A DNA stretch of 64,000 bases from Thioalkalicoccus limnaeus (lineage in GTDB: Bacteria > Pseudomonadota > Gammaproteobacteria > Chromatiales > Chromatiaceae): positions 1 to 64,000 of the forward strand of contig NZ_JBDKXB010000008.1 of NCBI RefSeq assembly GCF_041197575.1, written 5' to 3'. Position 1 is the first letter of the stretch; each line of letters opens with the position of its first letter. The notes beneath the pieces are model-generated. The model made no database searches. It was not told the origin of the DNA and was given only the letters and a program-made list of their open reading frames with translations. Positions 28,733 to 38,341 of this stretch are shown here, in pieces. Made by a program: the position numbers and the translations under genes.

Positions 28733-29374
28733 TCAGCCACCCCGCGCCCGGCGCTCGGCCTCGGCCGCACCTTCGGCATCGCCGGCCGTCCGCCGTGCCA
28801 CGCCTATCATCGCCCAATTGTCCTGCTGCAACTGCGGTTGGTCGCCAGCCAGCGTATTCGAACGCGCCGCCAGATTACCGGCCTGGCTGACCAAACCCTG
28901 CTCGAGACGGACCCTCGCGAGGCGATTCCACAAGTAGGCCGACTGCGGGGCGATCCGCAGCGCTCGCTCCAGCGAAGCCGCGGCACCAGCATAATCACCG
29001 GCCTGGCGCTGACTCTCTGCTTGGCGCCGGAGCGAATCGGCCGCCGCCGGAAGACCGGTCCCTGCGGCCAAATCGGACCCTTGGGGCGCGGCCATCGCAA
29101 GGGACGGCCCTTCGGTGGCGGCGCGATCCGATGATGTCCGGTCCGGCACGGTCGGAGCCTCCGGGGCCGGCCCTTCGGCGGTCGGGCTCGGCGGATGGTA
29201 GGCGAAGGTCTCAACGGGTTGGGCTGGCGGCGCGGCCGGAGCCGGAGGCACTGCAGCACCCGGCGCTGGCCCCGTTGGCGCGCTGACGATCGGCGCTGGC
29301 GGGCCGGTCCGTGTCGGGGCCGCACAGGCCGCCAACCCAATGACGATCACACAAACGATCAGGCTACGGAGCAT
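28733..29374 (-). CDS. TPR lipoprotein, candidate PBP1b activator LpoP
   Basis: 213 aa. The N-terminus MLRSLIVCVIVIGLAACAAP is a lipoprotein signal with lipobox LAAC, so the mature protein starts at Cys17. A 90-residue Pro/Ala-rich linker then spans the periplasm. The C-terminus holds TPR-like helices (SLRRQAESQRQAGDYAGAAA, SLERALRIAPQSAYLWNRLA). It follows mrcB by 9 bases on the same strand. In Pseudomonas, LpoP is a TPR lipoprotein encoded next to PBP1b and required for its activity. Architecture and position agree, but identity is inferred from these alone. Confidence 0.75.
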   Translation of the reverse strand: MLRSLIVCVIVIGLAACAAPTRTGPPAPIVSAPTGPAPGAAVPPAPAAPPAQPVETFAYHPPSPTAEGPAPEAPTVPDRTSSDRAATEGPSLAMAAPQGSDLAAGTGLPAAADSLRRQAESQRQAGDYAGAAASLERALRIAPQSAYLWNRLARVRLEQGLVSQAGNLAARSNTLAGDQPQLQQDNWAMIGVARRTAGDAEGAAEAERRARGG

Positions 29375-29383
29375 GATTCAACC

Positions 29384-31798
29384 TCAAAAACCAGGGAGGA
29401 AGAAGTTATCGCCGCGGTCGGCCCGACGCGAGGATCGCGTCGCCGCCGAACCATCATCGGCTGCTGACGGTGGCGATTCGGCCACCGCAGCCGTTTCATC
29501 GTCCGGCCCACCCTGGGGTCGGTGGCGCCCGCAGGACATCCTGGTGCTACCCTGTTTGAACGGGACCATCATCGTACGGCCGCACACGACCTGCACCAAC
29601 TGAATGCCCTCCGGAGCAAAATCCGGCAAGGGCTCGTTGTCGATCCGCGTCATGACGTCGCCCCACAGCACGAGGGCACCGCTGCCACCGGTGTAACCGG
29701 CCGGTTGGTTATCGTCCCGGCCAACCCAGACTACGGCGACCTTGTCACCACTGAAGCCGGCGAACCAACTATCGCGCAGGCCATCGGTCGTGCCCGTCTT
29801 GCCTGCCATCGTCAAGCCGGCGGGCAGACGCTGCGACAGCGAACGGGCCGTCCCCTGCTCGATGACCTTGCGCATCGCCCAAGTCGTCAGGTAAACCGCT
29901 TGCGGATCGGCCACCGCCTCGACCGCGAGCGGATAACGATTCAAAGGGCGCCCCTCGGCATCAACGACCTCGCGAATCGCCCGCAGCGGGGAGCGAAAGC
30001 CGCCGTTCGCCAGCGTATGGTAAGCCTGAGCCACCTCGAGCGGCGTCAGCGAAACGGATCCCAGGAGCACCGCTGGCACCACGGGAAAACTTCGAGCCAC
30101 ACCGAGGTTCGCGAGGGTCCGCGCGACCTCGCGCACACCCAGGTCGAGGCCGAGATTCACGGTGGCCAGGTTCAACGACCGCGCCAATGCGTCATAAAGC
30201 TCGACCGATCCGTAGACCTTGCGGTCGAAATTCTTTGGTTCCCACCGTTTGCCGTCCCCGGCGATCAGGCTCACCGGCCGATCGGACAGCGTCGACACCA
30301 GCGTGTAGCGCTCCGGTCGCGACAGGGCATCGAGATAGATCGCGGGCTTGACCAAAGACCCGATCGGACGCACCGCGTCCAAGGCCCGATTGAAACCCGC
30401 GAAGGACGGATCGCGACCTCCCACCATCGCCAAGACCTCGGCCTGAAAAACGGAGGTCACGACGGCCGCGGTCTCGAGCGTGCCGACCGGGAAGCTGCGT
30501 CCGCGATCGAGCGCCGGCATGCGTTCCCGGGTCGCGGACTCGAGCTCCGATTGGATCACCGGGTCCAGCGTCGTGAAGATGTTGAGACCCTCGGAGCGCA
30601 GATCCTCGTCGCGATAATCGCGTTGCAGTTGCCGGCGCACCAATTGCAGAAAGGCGGGATAATCGCCCGTTGGCCGCCCTCCCCCTTCGCGCAGCCCGAG
30701 CGTGGCCTGTTTGGCCTGATCGGCCTCGGCCCGGCTGATCACCCCGTACTCGGCCATCAACTCGATCACGAGGTTGCGTCGTTGCAGCGCCCGCTCGGGG
30801 AAGCGGCGCGGATCGTATCGGGACGGCCCCTGGATCAGTCCGACCAGCATGGCCGTCTCGGGGATACCTAGTTCGTCGAGTGAACTGTTGAAATAGAAGC
30901 GAGCCGCCAGACCGAACCCATGGATCGCACGGCTGCGATCCTGCCCCAAGAAAATCTCGTTGACGTATGCCTCGAGGATCTCGTCCTTGCTGTAGCGGCG
31001 TTCGAGCAATACCGCCATGTAGGCCTCTTTGAGCTTGCGCTCGAGGGTTCGGTCCTGGGTCAGGTAGAAATTCTTCACGAGTTGCTGGGTCAGGGTGCTG
31101 GCACCCTCGACGACCCCGCCGGCCTGAACGTTTCGCACGGCGGCGCGGATGATCGCCCGCAGGTCGAGCCCAAAATGCTCGTAAAAGCCGCGGTCCTCGA
31201 CCACGAGCAGCGTTTGAACCAGCAGATCCGGCAAGTCCGCCCGCCGGACCAGGTTCCGATCCTCATTGTGCGTCGGGTAGATACTGGCGATCAGGGCCGC
31301 GTCGAGACGCGCCAAGGCGACATCCCGGCCATCGCCGGCATCGGCCAGTCGACTGATCTTTCCGTCGGCAAATCGAACGCTCAGGTAACGGTCTGCCTCC
31401 GCGCCATCCCAGAACCGGAAAGGACGGGTTCGGACCAGAATGCGGTCGTCACGCATCGCATAGGTCCCGGGGCGCTCGGGGGCCGCCACCGGACGGTAAT
31501 GCAAACGATCCAGTTCAGCCCGGAGTTGCTCGGCCGTCAAGGGGCGCCCGACATAGAGCTCGAGCGGCTGCGCCCAGACGCGTGCCGGCAAGGCCCAGCG
31601 CTGCCCTTCGAACTTGTCGCGGACCAGGCTGTCCAGGTGAAGTCCGTAGACGGCCAGCGCGGCTCCGAGTCCAACGACGACCAGGAGCAACCAGCTCAGC
31701 AGCAAGGAACCGACGCGAAAGGGCCGCCGCCGGTTGCGCTTGGCCGTGGTGCGTGTCCGCCGCTTGGCACGGCTTGCCGGTTTTCTGGCCTTAGCCAT
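29384..31798 (-). CDS. mrcB: Bifunctional penicillin-binding protein 1b
   Basis: 804 aa. A basic cytoplasmic tail precedes one membrane anchor (near residues 30-55). A UB2H-like region is followed by the GT51 glycosyltransferase with VVEDRGFYEHFGLDLRAIIR, EGASTLTQQLVKNFYLT and RKLKEAYMAVLLERRYSKDE. The transpeptidase domain has the active-site SLVK in RPIGSLVKPAIYL, SLN in ARSLNLATVNL and KTGTTDGLRDSWFAG. It polymerises and cross-links peptidoglycan. The C-terminal tail is longer than usual and ends in Ser/Arg-rich sequence. It is co-transcribed with the putative activator lipoprotein. Confidence 0.96.
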   Translation of the reverse strand: MAKARKPASRAKRRTRTTAKRNRRRPFRVGSLLLSWLLLVVVGLGAALAVYGLHLDSLVRDKFEGQRWALPARVWAQPLELYVGRPLTAEQLRAELDRLHYRPVAAPERPGTYAMRDDRILVRTRPFRFWDGAEADRYLSVRFADGKISRLADAGDGRDVALARLDAALIASIYPTHNEDRNLVRRADLPDLLVQTLLVVEDRGFYEHFGLDLRAIIRAAVRNVQAGGVVEGASTLTQQLVKNFYLTQDRTLERKLKEAYMAVLLERRYSKDEILEAYVNEIFLGQDRSRAIHGFGLAARFYFNSSLDELGIPETAMLVGLIQGPSRYDPRRFPERALQRRNLVIELMAEYGVISRAEADQAKQATLGLREGGGRPTGDYPAFLQLVRRQLQRDYRDEDLRSEGLNIFTTLDPVIQSELESATRERMPALDRGRSFPVGTLETAAVVTSVFQAEVLAMVGGRDPSFAGFNRALDAVRPIGSLVKPAIYLDALSRPERYTLVSTLSDRPVSLIAGDGKRWEPKNFDRKVYGSVELYDALARSLNLATVNLGLDLGVREVARTLANLGVARSFPVVPAVLLGSVSLTPLEVAQAYHTLANGGFRSPLRAIREVVDAEGRPLNRYPLAVEAVADPQAVYLTTWAMRKVIEQGTARSLSQRLPAGLTMAGKTGTTDGLRDSWFAGFSGDKVAVVWVGRDDNQPAGYTGGSGALVLWGDVMTRIDNEPLPDFAPEGIQLVQVVCGRTMMVPFKQGSTRMSCGRHRPQGGPDDETAAVAESPPSAADDGSAATRSSRRADRGDNFFLPGF

Positions 31799-32048
31799 CG
31801 TTCACCGTCCCGGCCTTGGGATCGACCCCAGCGTTTGCCGAATCACAACACACAACAGACATAGATGTTCCAAAACCCCGATCGATTCTCGTCCCGCCTA
31901 TGGTCCCACCTGCCCGCCTGGACCACAACAACCGCGGGTCCGTTGAACGCGTCGAAACACGTCGATCAGGGATGGGATGCGGAGGCCAGCCTCTCCGCGG
32001 TACGGAGAGAAAACCTCGGTTGATCAGCTCCTTCGTAGACAGCCAGTG

Positions 32049-32825
32049 TCAGCTCTTGATGCCGACGCCACGCCGCAGCAGATAGAGACAGATGGCCGTC
32101 AATACCAGGATGAAACCGACGATGATGGCAAAGGCGGTGGCCAAGTCAATATCGCTGACGCCGAGTAAGCCATAACGAAAGGCGTTGATCATGTAAAGGA
32201 TCGGGTTGACCAACGATACCGATTGCCAGAAGCTCGGTAGCAGTTCGATCGAGTAGAAGACGCCGCCGAGGTAGGTCAAAGGCGTCAGCACGAAGGTCGG
32301 CACGACGGAGATATCATCGAAACTGTTGGCGAAGATCGCATTGATGAACCCACCTAGCGAGAACAGGACGGCCGTCAGCACGAATACGAGGAAGGTGAGC
32401 GCGAGGTTGTGTACCCGCAGATCCGTAAACAGCAGGGCGACCAGAATCACCGCCCCACCGACGAGCAGTCCGCGCGCGACGCCTCCGGCGACGTAACCGG
32501 CGAGAATGACCCAGTTCGGTGTCGGCGAGACCAAGAGTTCCTCGATATAACGGGAAAACTTGCTACTGTAAAAAGACGAAACCACGTTGGCATAGCTGTT
32601 CGTGATGACGGCCATCAGCACCAGCCCAGGTACGATGAAGTCCAGATAGTCGTAGCCGCCCATCGGCCCGATCCGCTCCCCGATGAGCCGGCCGAAGATG
32701 ACGAAATAGAGCCCTGTCGTGATCACCGACGGCAGTACTGTCTGGACCCAGATGCGCGAAAAGCGCAAGACTTCCTTGACCAGGATGGTCGTCAATGTCA
32801 CCCGATAGCGGGTCCAGCGGTTCAT
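32049..32825 (-). CDS. yadH: ABC-2 type exporter permease (YadH-like)
   Basis: 258 aa with six predicted membrane segments. ABC-2 family features include RFSRIWVQTVLPSVITTGLY at the start, GPMGGYDYLDFIVPGLVLMA, SSFYSSKFSRYIEELLVSPT and VFYSIELLPSFWQSVSLVNP. It should form a dimer in the inner membrane with the ATPase encoded just upstream on the same strand (4-base overlap). The substrate is not known; YadGH in E. coli is likewise uncharacterised. Confidence 0.93.
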   Translation of the reverse strand: MNRWTRYRVTLTTILVKEVLRFSRIWVQTVLPSVITTGLYFVIFGRLIGERIGPMGGYDYLDFIVPGLVLMAVITNSYANVVSSFYSSKFSRYIEELLVSPTPNWVILAGYVAGGVARGLLVGGAVILVALLFTDLRVHNLALTFLVFVLTAVLFSLGGFINAIFANSFDDISVVPTFVLTPLTYLGGVFYSIELLPSFWQSVSLVNPILYMINAFRYGLLGVSDIDLATAFAIIVGFILVLTAICLYLLRRGVGIKS

Positions 32826-33754
32826 GAAGACCCGGGGCCCGCGTGACGGGCCTCGACCATGTCGAGAAACAGGCGCTCGAGGCGATTCTGCTTATTGCGC
32901 AGACTGATCACCTCTATCCCGTGGCGCGACAGGGCCTCGAACAACCCGTTGATCGTGTGTTCACGCGACACCTCGACCTCGAGCGTCCCATCATCGATGT
33001 GTTCGAAGACGAAACCGCCAAGCTGCGGAAGCTCGGCGAGGCGCCCTTTGATGTTCAGCACGAAGGTCTCGGTCCGCAGTCGATTGAGCATTGCGCCCAT
33101 CTCGGCTTCATCCGTGACCTGACCATGGTTGATGATCGCAATGTTGCGGCACAGGCTCTCCGCCTCCTCGAGGTAGTGCGTGGTCAGGATGATCGTGGTC
33201 CCCTCTCGGTTGAGTTGCCTGAGAAAACCCCACATCGAACGGCGGATTTCGATATCGACCCCGGCGGTCGGTTCGTCGAGGATCAAGAGACGCGGCCGAT
33301 GAACCAGTGCCCGGGCGATCATCAGCCGCCGTTTCATGCCGCCGGACAGGCGGCGCATCTCGGTGTCGCGTCGATCCCAAAGATCGAGTTGGCGCAGATA
33401 CCGTTCGGCATGCTGCCGTGCCTCGCGGCGCGAGATGCCATAGTAGCCGGCCTGATTCAACACCACCTCGATGACCGGCAGAAACAGGTTGAAATTGAAC
33501 TCCTGCGGCACCAGTCCGAGACAGGCCTTGACGGCCTCCGGATCCCGATCCAGATCGTGACCGAAGACCTCGACAGTCCCCGCGGTCTTGTTCACCAGCG
33601 AGGTCACGATGCCGATCAAGGTCGATTTGCCGGCACCGTTCGGGCCCAGCAACGCAAAAAAATCGCCCTCCTCGACCGTCAGATCGACCCCTTTCAGGGC
33701 CTCCAAGCCACCAGGGTAGACCTTCGTCAAGCGGCGGACAGCAAGCGCGGACAT
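32822..33754 (-). CDS. yadG: ABC exporter ATP-binding protein (YadG-like)
   Basis: 310 aa from ATG 33754 (MSALAVRRLTKVYPGGLEAL). It has Walker A LLGPNGAGKSTLIGIV, Q-loop LVPQEFNFNLFL, signature RLSGGMKRRLMIARAL and Walker B LLILDEPTAGVD, with switch histidine in ILTTHYLEEAE. The frame stays open further upstream to 34036, but that part is not conserved and overlaps the next gene. It energises the YadH-like permease. Confidence 0.94.
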   Translation of the reverse strand: MSALAVRRLTKVYPGGLEALKGVDLTVEEGDFFALLGPNGAGKSTLIGIVTSLVNKTAGTVEVFGHDLDRDPEAVKACLGLVPQEFNFNLFLPVIEVVLNQAGYYGISRREARQHAERYLRQLDLWDRRDTEMRRLSGGMKRRLMIARALVHRPRLLILDEPTAGVDIEIRRSMWGFLRQLNREGTTIILTTHYLEEAESLCRNIAIINHGQVTDEAEMGAMLNRLRTETFVLNIKGRLAELPQLGGFVFEHIDDGTLEVEVSREHTINGLFEALSRHGIEVISLRNKQNRLERLFLDMVEARHAGPGSS

Positions 33755-33797
33755 GGTCGTAAGGAACCTGTTGCGAGGCCAATCGCTCGCGGTGTGC

Positions 33798-34370
33798 TCA
33801 GAAGGCCGGGCCAAGGCCCGGCGCGGCCCGCGACAACCACAACACCGCGGCTTCCTCCTCGCGGCCGAGCTGGCCGGCACGCATCGCGACGACGCCATGA
33901 TCGACACGCCAAGTGTGCGTGGCCGCTTCGCCATCGTCGCGCGCGGAGTCGGAGCCCTGCGGTGCGCCGATTCGTCGATGGAACGAGCGGACAAGGCGTT
34001 CGTGGTAGTTGCGTCGATAGTTGACCTTGACCGCATTGAGGCGGTCGCGATCGAAGAACAGGGTCAGACGATCAGCAGGAATCCCGTTGAAGGTGCCGAT
34101 CCGCGCCGCGCACACGCGATTGCCTAACGGGTTGGCCAAGGCACCACAGTCGAGATCCAGGTCTGGATAGAGCCCGCGTAAGGCTTCCTCGGTGAGCTCC
34201 GGGTGCAACCGCTCCAGGGCCAGATTCAACTCGACACGGCCAAGCAGGGACAAGAGCACGGTGTCGGTCCGCCACTGGCCATCCTCGGTGAACACCAGCC
34301 AGAAAAACGGCCCGATCACGATCACGAGGAGCAGAAGCTTTTTGTACAGCGGATGGATTCGGTATCTCAT
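33798..34370 (-). CDS. Conserved hypothetical protein with N-terminal membrane anchor
   Basis: 190 aa. A basic start (MRYRIHPLYKK) precedes one hydrophobic segment (about residues 11-27), so the rest is probably periplasmic. The soluble part contains LERLHPELTEEALRGLYPDL and a Cys pair (LDLDCGALANPLGNRVCAA). No named domain is recognised. It precedes the YadGH genes on the same strand with a 43-base gap and might belong to that operon. Confidence 0.7.
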   Translation of the reverse strand: MRYRIHPLYKKLLLLVIVIGPFFWLVFTEDGQWRTDTVLLSLLGRVELNLALERLHPELTEEALRGLYPDLDLDCGALANPLGNRVCAARIGTFNGIPADRLTLFFDRDRLNAVKVNYRRNYHERLVRSFHRRIGAPQGSDSARDDGEAATHTWRVDHGVVAMRAGQLGREEEAAVLWLSRAAPGLGPAF

Positions 34371-34578
34371 ACCCCAGCCATTCTAAGGGGACGCCAAAGG
34401 GTTGGCCATCGTCGATCGGAATCCACGCTGGTCTCCACCGGTCCCCTCCCGGAGAAAGCGCCTCGGAACAGAGACTTGGTATCCCTCGTTCGATGGGCCT
34501 GTGCGCAGCGGAGATGCCGTTTCGCATCAGGGTTTCCGCAGACAAAGGCGGGTCGCGATACGTGCAGAGACCTCAGGG

Positions 34579-34663
34579 TGGTGCCCGGGGCGGGACTCGA
34601 ACCCGCATGGCCGAGGCCGAGGGATTTTAAGTCCCTTGCGTATACCAGTTTCGCCACCCGGGC
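34579..34663 (-). tRNA. tRNA-Leu(UAA)
   Basis: The minus strand gives an 85-nt class II tRNA: acceptor GCCCGGG pairs with CCCGGGC followed by ACCA. The anticodon stem AGGGA/TCCCT encloses a loop with anticodon TAA, and the long variable arm CGGCCTCGGCCA and T-loop GTTCGAGTCC are present. The CCA is encoded. Confidence 0.95.
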
Positions 34664-34764
34664 TCAGCAGGACACTCATGCTAGGCTTGAGACGGAAGGC
34701 CGATCGGAAGGACCAGTGCTTGGTCTAGACACTCGCTGACAAGGCGATGGCCTGTAGAAAGGTG

Positions 34765-34838
34765 TGGAGGCTGAGCCCGGAATCGAACCGAGGTACACGG
34801 CTTTGCAGGCCGCTGCATAACCACTCTGCCACTCAGCC
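34765..34838 (-). tRNA. tRNA-Cys(GCA)
   Basis: The minus strand gives a 74-nt tRNA: acceptor GGCTGAG pairs with CTCAGCC followed by TCCA. The anticodon loop CTGCAAA carries GCA, and the T-loop GTTCGATTCC is present. The CCA is encoded. It lies about 100 bases upstream of tRNA-Leu on the same strand and may be co-transcribed. Confidence 0.95.
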
Positions 34839-34948
34839 TTGAGGCGACCGATTATAGCAGTCGAAACGACTTTGTCACGTGCATGAAGCAGCGCAGAGGG
34901 ATCCGGCGCCGGCGGCCTCAACGAGACGGCCAGCGCCTAGCGACCTCG

Positions 34949-35347
34949 TTACTGGGCCGGCCCCCAGCGGCCAGCCCGGCGCGGACCTGACCACTGCTCG
35001 AACATCTCACGCTGCTCCGGTGTCAGCACCTCGGCGATCCGCTCACGGGTCGCCGCCCGTTGCGCCAGCCGCTCGGCTTGCGCCTCCTCCAGGATGGACC
35101 CGACCTCGTGCTTCTGATCCTCGGATAGGTTCAACCGAAACGCGATCCGATCCAGCCTCACCGCGGCCATTTGTTGGGGATCCATTGACCGATCCATCCA
35201 TCGCCCCCGCTTGGGAGGCCCATAATAACAGTCACCGGCACCCATTTGCGGTCCGGGTCCCCAGCCAGCCGGCTGAGCCAGCGTCGCGGCACTCATGACC
35301 AGACCGAGGGTCAGCGCCACCAGGGCGTATCGCATCGTTGACGTCAT
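34949..35347 (-). CDS. Spy/CpxP-like periplasmic protein
   Basis: 132 aa with a cleavable signal peptide (residues 1 to about 25). The mature part is helical and contains IAFRLNLSEDQKHEVGSILE and RERIAEVLTPEQREMFEQW, the repeated LTxxQ-type motif of Spy/CpxP proteins. Members are periplasmic chaperones or envelope-stress sensors. The central region has an unusual Gly/Tyr/Pro stretch with one Cys. It is a single gene, divergent from aceE. Confidence 0.85.
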   Translation of the reverse strand: MTSTMRYALVALTLGLVMSAATLAQPAGWGPGPQMGAGDCYYGPPKRGRWMDRSMDPQQMAAVRLDRIAFRLNLSEDQKHEVGSILEEAQAERLAQRAATRERIAEVLTPEQREMFEQWSGPRRAGRWGPAQ

Positions 35348-35578
35348 TTCATCTACTCCTGCGGTTAGTGGGCGCCATATCGCCCGACGATTTCAGCATA
35401 GGGCGCCATCGTGCAGATCCGGTGGAGCAACAGCGCAAGAACGGTGGAAGCCGTCTGATCGCGGTTCTCGCATGCGGCCGGGGTCGCCGTTGCGTCGGGC
35501 ACACAGCGACGATCAGCGGTCGCCGGCCGAGATCGTTCATTGCTATTACAAATTGTCACTATTGTTTTCATGGTCGAT

Positions 35579-35587
35579 TGGTATAAT
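35579..35587 (+). promoter_or_regulatory. Extended -10 promoter of aceE-aceF
   Basis: TGGTATAAT is a consensus extended -10 element; the -35 region upstream is weak, as is usual for this class. Transcription would start near 35594, leaving a leader of about 54 nt before the aceE start codon at 35648. AAGGAA (35637-35642) supplies the ribosome binding site. Confidence 0.65.
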
Positions 35588-35647
35588 GCGCGCTTTTCGG
35601 TCGCGCCGAGGATCCTCGGCGCCAGGTTTACAAGACAAGGAACAGCG

Positions 35648-38302
35648 ATGACTAACAAGCCCGACATCGACCCGCGCGAGACACAGGAGTGGCTCGACGC
35701 GCTGGAGGCCGTGCTGGAGCACGAAGGTGTGGAACGCGCGCATTACCTGCTCGAGCAACTGATCGACAAGGCCCGGCGTTCCGGCGCCTATCTGCCCTAC
35801 CGCGCAAATACCGCCTACCTGAACACCATCCCGGTTCAACATCAACCGCACCTGCCCGGTGACCGCGCGATGGAGCGTCGGATCCGCTCCATCGTGCGAT
35901 GGAACGCGATGGCGATGGTGGTGCAGGCCAACCGACTCTCGACCGAGCTCGGCGGACACATCGCGAGCTTCGCCTCGGTCGCTACCCTGTTCGATGTCGG
36001 TTACAACCATTTTTTTCGCGCTCGTTCCAAAGACCACGGCGGGGATCTCGTCTTCATCCAAGGGCATTCGGCTCCCGGGATTTACGCCCGGGCCTTTATC
36101 GAAGGTCGATTAAGCGAGGAGCAGCTGTACCATTTTCGTCAGGAGGTCGAGGGCCAGGGTCTATCGTCCTATCCGCATCCCTGGCTGATGCCTGATTTCT
36201 GGCAGTTTCCGACCGTCTCCATGGGCTTGGGGCCATTGATGGCCATCTATCAGGCCCGCTTCATGCGCTATCTGCAGGACCGTGGCCTCGTCAACACCCA
36301 GGACCGAAAGGTCTGGGCCTTCCTCGGCGACGGCGAGATGGACGAACCGGAGTCGCTCGGCGCGATTTCGCTGGCCGCGCGCGAACGGCTCGATAACCTG
36401 ATCTTCGTCGTCAACTGCAACTTGCAGCGCCTCGATGGCCCGGTTCGTGGCAACGGAAAGATCATCCAAGAATTGGAAGCCGTCTTTCGCGGTGCCGGCT
36501 GGAACGTGATCAAGGTCGTCTGGGGCAGCTATTGGGACCCGCTGCTGGCCCGCGACAAGCAGGGCTTGCTGTTGAAACGCATGGAAGAGTGCGTCGACGG
36601 CGACTATCAGACCTACAAGGCCCGCGGCGGTCGCTACACGCGCGAACATTTCTTCGGCAAGTATCCCGAACTGGCCGACATGGTCGCCAACATGAGCGAC
36701 GAGGACATCTGGCGCCTGAATCGCGGTGGGCATGACCCGGTCAAGATCTTTGCCGCTTATGCCGCCGCGACGGCTCACCGCGGTCAACCGACGGTGATCC
36801 TGGCGAAGACCGTCAAGGGTTACGGCATGGGCGTCGCTGGCGAGGGCATGAACATCACCCACTCCCAGAAGAAGATGGGCGAGGCAGCGCTGAAGGCCTT
36901 TCGCGACCGTTTCAACATCCCGATCTCCGACGATCAGATCGCCGCGGCCCCTTTCTACAAGCCACCGGTCGATAGCCCCGAGAGCCGCTACCTGCACGAA
37001 CGCCGGGCGGCGCTTGGTGGGTATCTGCCGGCCCGCTGCGACGAGGCGCCACCCTTGACCATTCCCGGCCTCGAGATCTTCGCACCTCTGCTCGAAGGGG
37101 GCGGTGACAAGGAGATGTCGACGACGATGGCGCTGGTCCGGCTGCTGACGCTGATCCTGCGCGATAAGACGATCGGGCCGCTGGTGGTGCCAATCGTCCC
37201 GGATGAGGCACGCACCTTCGGCATGGAGGGCTTGTTTCGCCAGCTCGGCATCTATTCGTCGGTCGGCCAGCTCTATGAGCCGGTCGATTCCGACCAGCTC
37301 ATGTACTACCGGGAGGACAAGAAGGGCCAGATCCTTCAGGAGGGCATCAACGAGGCCGGCGCGATCTCGTCCTGGATCGCGGCGGCCACCGCTTACGCGA
37401 ATCACGGCCAGGCGATGATCCCCTTCTATGTTTACTATTCGATGTTCGGCTTCCAGCGCGTCGGCGATCTGATCTGGGCGGCCGGCGACATGCGCGCGCG
37501 TGGCTTCCTGATCGGCGGCACGGCCGGGCGCACGACCCTCGCCGGCGAAGGCCTGCAACACCAGGACGGCCACAGCCACATCGTCGCCGCCACCATCCCC
37601 AACTGCCGTGCCTACGACCCGGCCTTCGCCTACGAACTGGCCGTGATCGTACAGGATGGCCTGCGGCGCATGTATCAGGACAAGGAGAGTTGCTTCTACT
37701 ACATCACGACGATGAACGAGAACTATGCCCAGCCTGCGATGCCGGAAGGCATCGTGGCCGGCATCCTGCAGGGGATGTATCGACTGCGTACCGGTGCCGA
37801 GGGGGCAACCCGCGTGCAACTGCTTGGTTCCGGGGCGATCCTGCGCGAGGCCTTGGCGGCCGCGGAGTTACTGGAAAGGGATTTCGAGGTCGCCGCCGAC
37901 GTCTGGAGCGTCACCAGCTTCAACGAACTGCGTCGCGAGGGGCTCGATGTAGAGCGCTGGAATCGGCTGCATCCGGATGAGCCGCCACGTGCGAGCTTCG
38001 TCGAGACCCAGCTTGCCGACACCGCGGGGCCCATCATTGCCGCGAGCGATTACCAACGGACCTACGCCGATCAGATTCGGCCCTTCGTCCCGCGTCGCTA
38101 TTGCGTGCTCGGAACCGACGGTTTCGGCCGCAGCGACTTGCGGCGCCAACTGCGGCGCTTCTTCGAAGTCGACCGCCATTACATCGTGTTGACCGCGCTG
38201 AAGGCCCTGGCCGATGACGGACAGGTGCCGATCAGCACCGTGACCGCCGCACTCGACAAATACCGCATCGACCCGGAGAAACCCAATCCGGCAACGGTGT
38301 GA
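35648..38302 (+). CDS. aceE: Pyruvate dehydrogenase E1 component (homodimeric)
   Basis: 884 aa from ATG 35648. The thiamine-diphosphate motif lies near residue 228 in WAFLGDGEMDEPESLGAISL and ends NLIFVVNCNLQRLDG. Other E1 features are HLPGDRAMERRIRSIVRWNA, TVILAKTVKGYGMG and the middle domain with PIVPDEARTFGMEGLFRQLG. It decarboxylates pyruvate and reductively acetylates the E2 lipoyl group. The upstream frame to 35540 is non-coding leader. aceF follows after 39 bases. No lpd (E3) gene follows in this window. Confidence 0.97.
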   Translation: MTNKPDIDPRETQEWLDALEAVLEHEGVERAHYLLEQLIDKARRSGAYLPYRANTAYLNTIPVQHQPHLPGDRAMERRIRSIVRWNAMAMVVQANRLSTELGGHIASFASVATLFDVGYNHFFRARSKDHGGDLVFIQGHSAPGIYARAFIEGRLSEEQLYHFRQEVEGQGLSSYPHPWLMPDFWQFPTVSMGLGPLMAIYQARFMRYLQDRGLVNTQDRKVWAFLGDGEMDEPESLGAISLAARERLDNLIFVVNCNLQRLDGPVRGNGKIIQELEAVFRGAGWNVIKVVWGSYWDPLLARDKQGLLLKRMEECVDGDYQTYKARGGRYTREHFFGKYPELADMVANMSDEDIWRLNRGGHDPVKIFAAYAAATAHRGQPTVILAKTVKGYGMGVAGEGMNITHSQKKMGEAALKAFRDRFNIPISDDQIAAAPFYKPPVDSPESRYLHERRAALGGYLPARCDEAPPLTIPGLEIFAPLLEGGGDKEMSTTMALVRLLTLILRDKTIGPLVVPIVPDEARTFGMEGLFRQLGIYSSVGQLYEPVDSDQLMYYREDKKGQILQEGINEAGAISSWIAAATAYANHGQAMIPFYVYYSMFGFQRVGDLIWAAGDMRARGFLIGGTAGRTTLAGEGLQHQDGHSHIVAATIPNCRAYDPAFAYELAVIVQDGLRRMYQDKESCFYYITTMNENYAQPAMPEGIVAGILQGMYRLRTGAEGATRVQLLGSGAILREALAAAELLERDFEVAADVWSVTSFNELRREGLDVERWNRLHPDEPPRASFVETQLADTAGPIIAASDYQRTYADQIRPFVPRRYCVLGTDGFGRSDLRRQLRRFFEVDRHYIVLTALKALADDGQVPISTVTAALDKYRIDPEKPNPATV

Positions 38303-38341
38303 TCGACCACGACGACAGATTCAGTGGCGAAGGAGGACCCC

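Noticed and set aside
31991..32009. Hairpin CTCTCCG-CGGTA-CGGAGAG as a terminator between the yadH and mrcB genes
   Set aside because: No T-run follows on the strand that carries both genes; it is probably a chance stem.
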